From assembly GCA_007375785.1 (NCBI GenBank), contig VMEY01000058.1, positions 1-5,354 of the forward strand: DNA of 5,354 nucleotides, read 5' to 3'. The notes under the pieces are model-generated. The model saw only the letters and a list, made by a program, of their open reading frames with translations. It was not told where the DNA came from and searched no databases. A program made the position numbers and the translations under genes. Position 1 is the stretch's first letter. Every line of letters begins with the position of its first letter. Shown one piece after another: positions 5,189 to 5,354 of this stretch. This stretch comes from Parcubacteria group bacterium Athens0416_74 (lineage in GTDB: Bacteria; Patescibacteriota; Minisyncoccia; Phycocordibacterales; UBA2100).

Positions 5189-5194
5189 TATAGC
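5189..5194 (+). promoter_or_regulatory. -10 box of the acidic microprotein gene
   Basis: TATAGC ends six bases before the ATG at 5201, the same spacing as TATACT at the coiled-coil gene. A -35 is not clear; TTCGGG at 5164-5169 would need a 19-base spacer. The box lacks the TTATCTCA block found at the other two promoters. Confidence 0.45.
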
Positions 5195-5200
5195 AATACC

Positions 5201-5341
5201 ATGAGTTTTCACGACGACGAAGAAAAGGAGAAGGAGGAAGGGGTAGTTTCTGAGGATGCACTCGAGGAAGTACTTGATGAAGATGAAGATGATGACGCTC
5301 CTGTAGTGGATGTGCCGGAAGAAGAGAAAGATTGGGCCTAA
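5201..5341 (+). CDS. hypothetical 46-residue highly acidic protein
   Basis: A short open frame runs from ATG 5201 to TAA 5339-5341. Of 46 residues, 23 are Asp or Glu and only three are Lys. A run EDEDDD at about residues 27-32 precedes APVVDVPEEEKDWA at the C-terminus. There is no signal peptide, membrane segment or cysteine, and it is probably disordered. I do not recognise a family. Acidic tails and small acidic proteins can bind basic partners such as ribosomal proteins, polymerase or nucleoid proteins, but that is a guess here. Support for a real gene comes from the TATAGC box at the leaderless spacing, the strongly biased composition that a random frame would not give, and a clean stop. 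No ribosome binding site is seen. It runs divergently from recG with a 331-base spacer. Confidence 0.72.
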   Translation: MSFHDDEEKEKEEGVVSEDALEEVLDEDEDDDAPVVDVPEEEKDWA

Positions 5342-5354
5342 TCAAAGCCCCGGG

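Larger units (their letters stand above)
4870..5200. other. 331-base spacer between recG and the acidic microprotein gene
   Basis: I see no convincing gene here. It holds the recG promoter, a second rightward motif copy (4962-4981) containing the palindrome GGGTATACCC (4972-4981), hairpins at 5034-5061, 5060-5079 and 5165-5178, a TTCGGGG direct repeat (5157-5170), and the promoter of the last gene. An in-frame extension of recG runs through it to an ATG at 5154. It would add 95 arginine-rich residues with no recognisable domain, and it contains the recG promoter. The length and the rightward motif leave room for an unannotated small RNA. Confidence 0.5.

Noticed and set aside
4914..5345. A 143-residue minus-strand frame antisense to the acidic microprotein.
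   Set aside because: Its Leu/His/Pro-rich start is the complement of the Asp/Glu codons of the acidic gene, and the rest crosses the spacer with no recognisable domain.

Overview
The window looks like a chromosome segment from a Candidate Phyla Radiation bacterium, most likely a Parcubacteria-type Patescibacterium. This is an inference. It rests on short spacers, a secreted peptidoglycan-binding plus PKD-domain protein of the kind common in that group, several microproteins, a tRNA gene without an encoded CCA, and the lack of a Shine-Dalgarno sequence before any gene. TGA ends recG and tryptophans are TGG where I read them, so nothing suggests the UGA-recoded CPR lineages. No mobile element, CRISPR array or rRNA is visible.

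Layout, left to right: the last 58 codons of a malic enzyme (+); an 81-nt spacer with two inverted copies of a promoter-like motif; a 79-residue coiled-coil protein (+); a tRNA-Ile gene with the rare UAU anticodon (+), whose 3' end runs into a 46-nt hairpin; a Nudix hydrolase (+); a 468-residue secreted protein with a peptidoglycan-binding domain, two PKD domains and a Kre9/KNH-like domain (+); a convergent junction of only 3 nt; recG (-); a 331-nt spacer; and a 46-residue, strongly acidic protein (+) that ends just before the window does.

The most interesting structure lies in the control regions. The motif TTATCTCACGGGGTATACTT occurs in front of the coiled-coil gene. It recurs with one mismatch, on the other strand, in front of recG. 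Each of these copies is accompanied by a weaker, oppositely oriented copy (16/20 and 15/20 matches), giving two divergent pairs. The TATACT box ends 6 or 7 nt before the ATG in both cases. The acidic gene has TATAGC at the same distance. This geometry predicts leaderless mRNAs. It also places the RecG start at 4869 (723 aa) rather than at the upstream in-frame ATG at 5154 (818 aa).

The genes do not form an obvious pathway: carbon metabolism, decoding, nucleotide hydrolysis, cell surface and fork repair are mixed. The link I can support is the shared promoter motif between the coiled-coil gene and recG. The tRNA-Ile(UAU) fits the heavy use of AUA codons here, with 9 of 26 isoleucines in the PKD protein.
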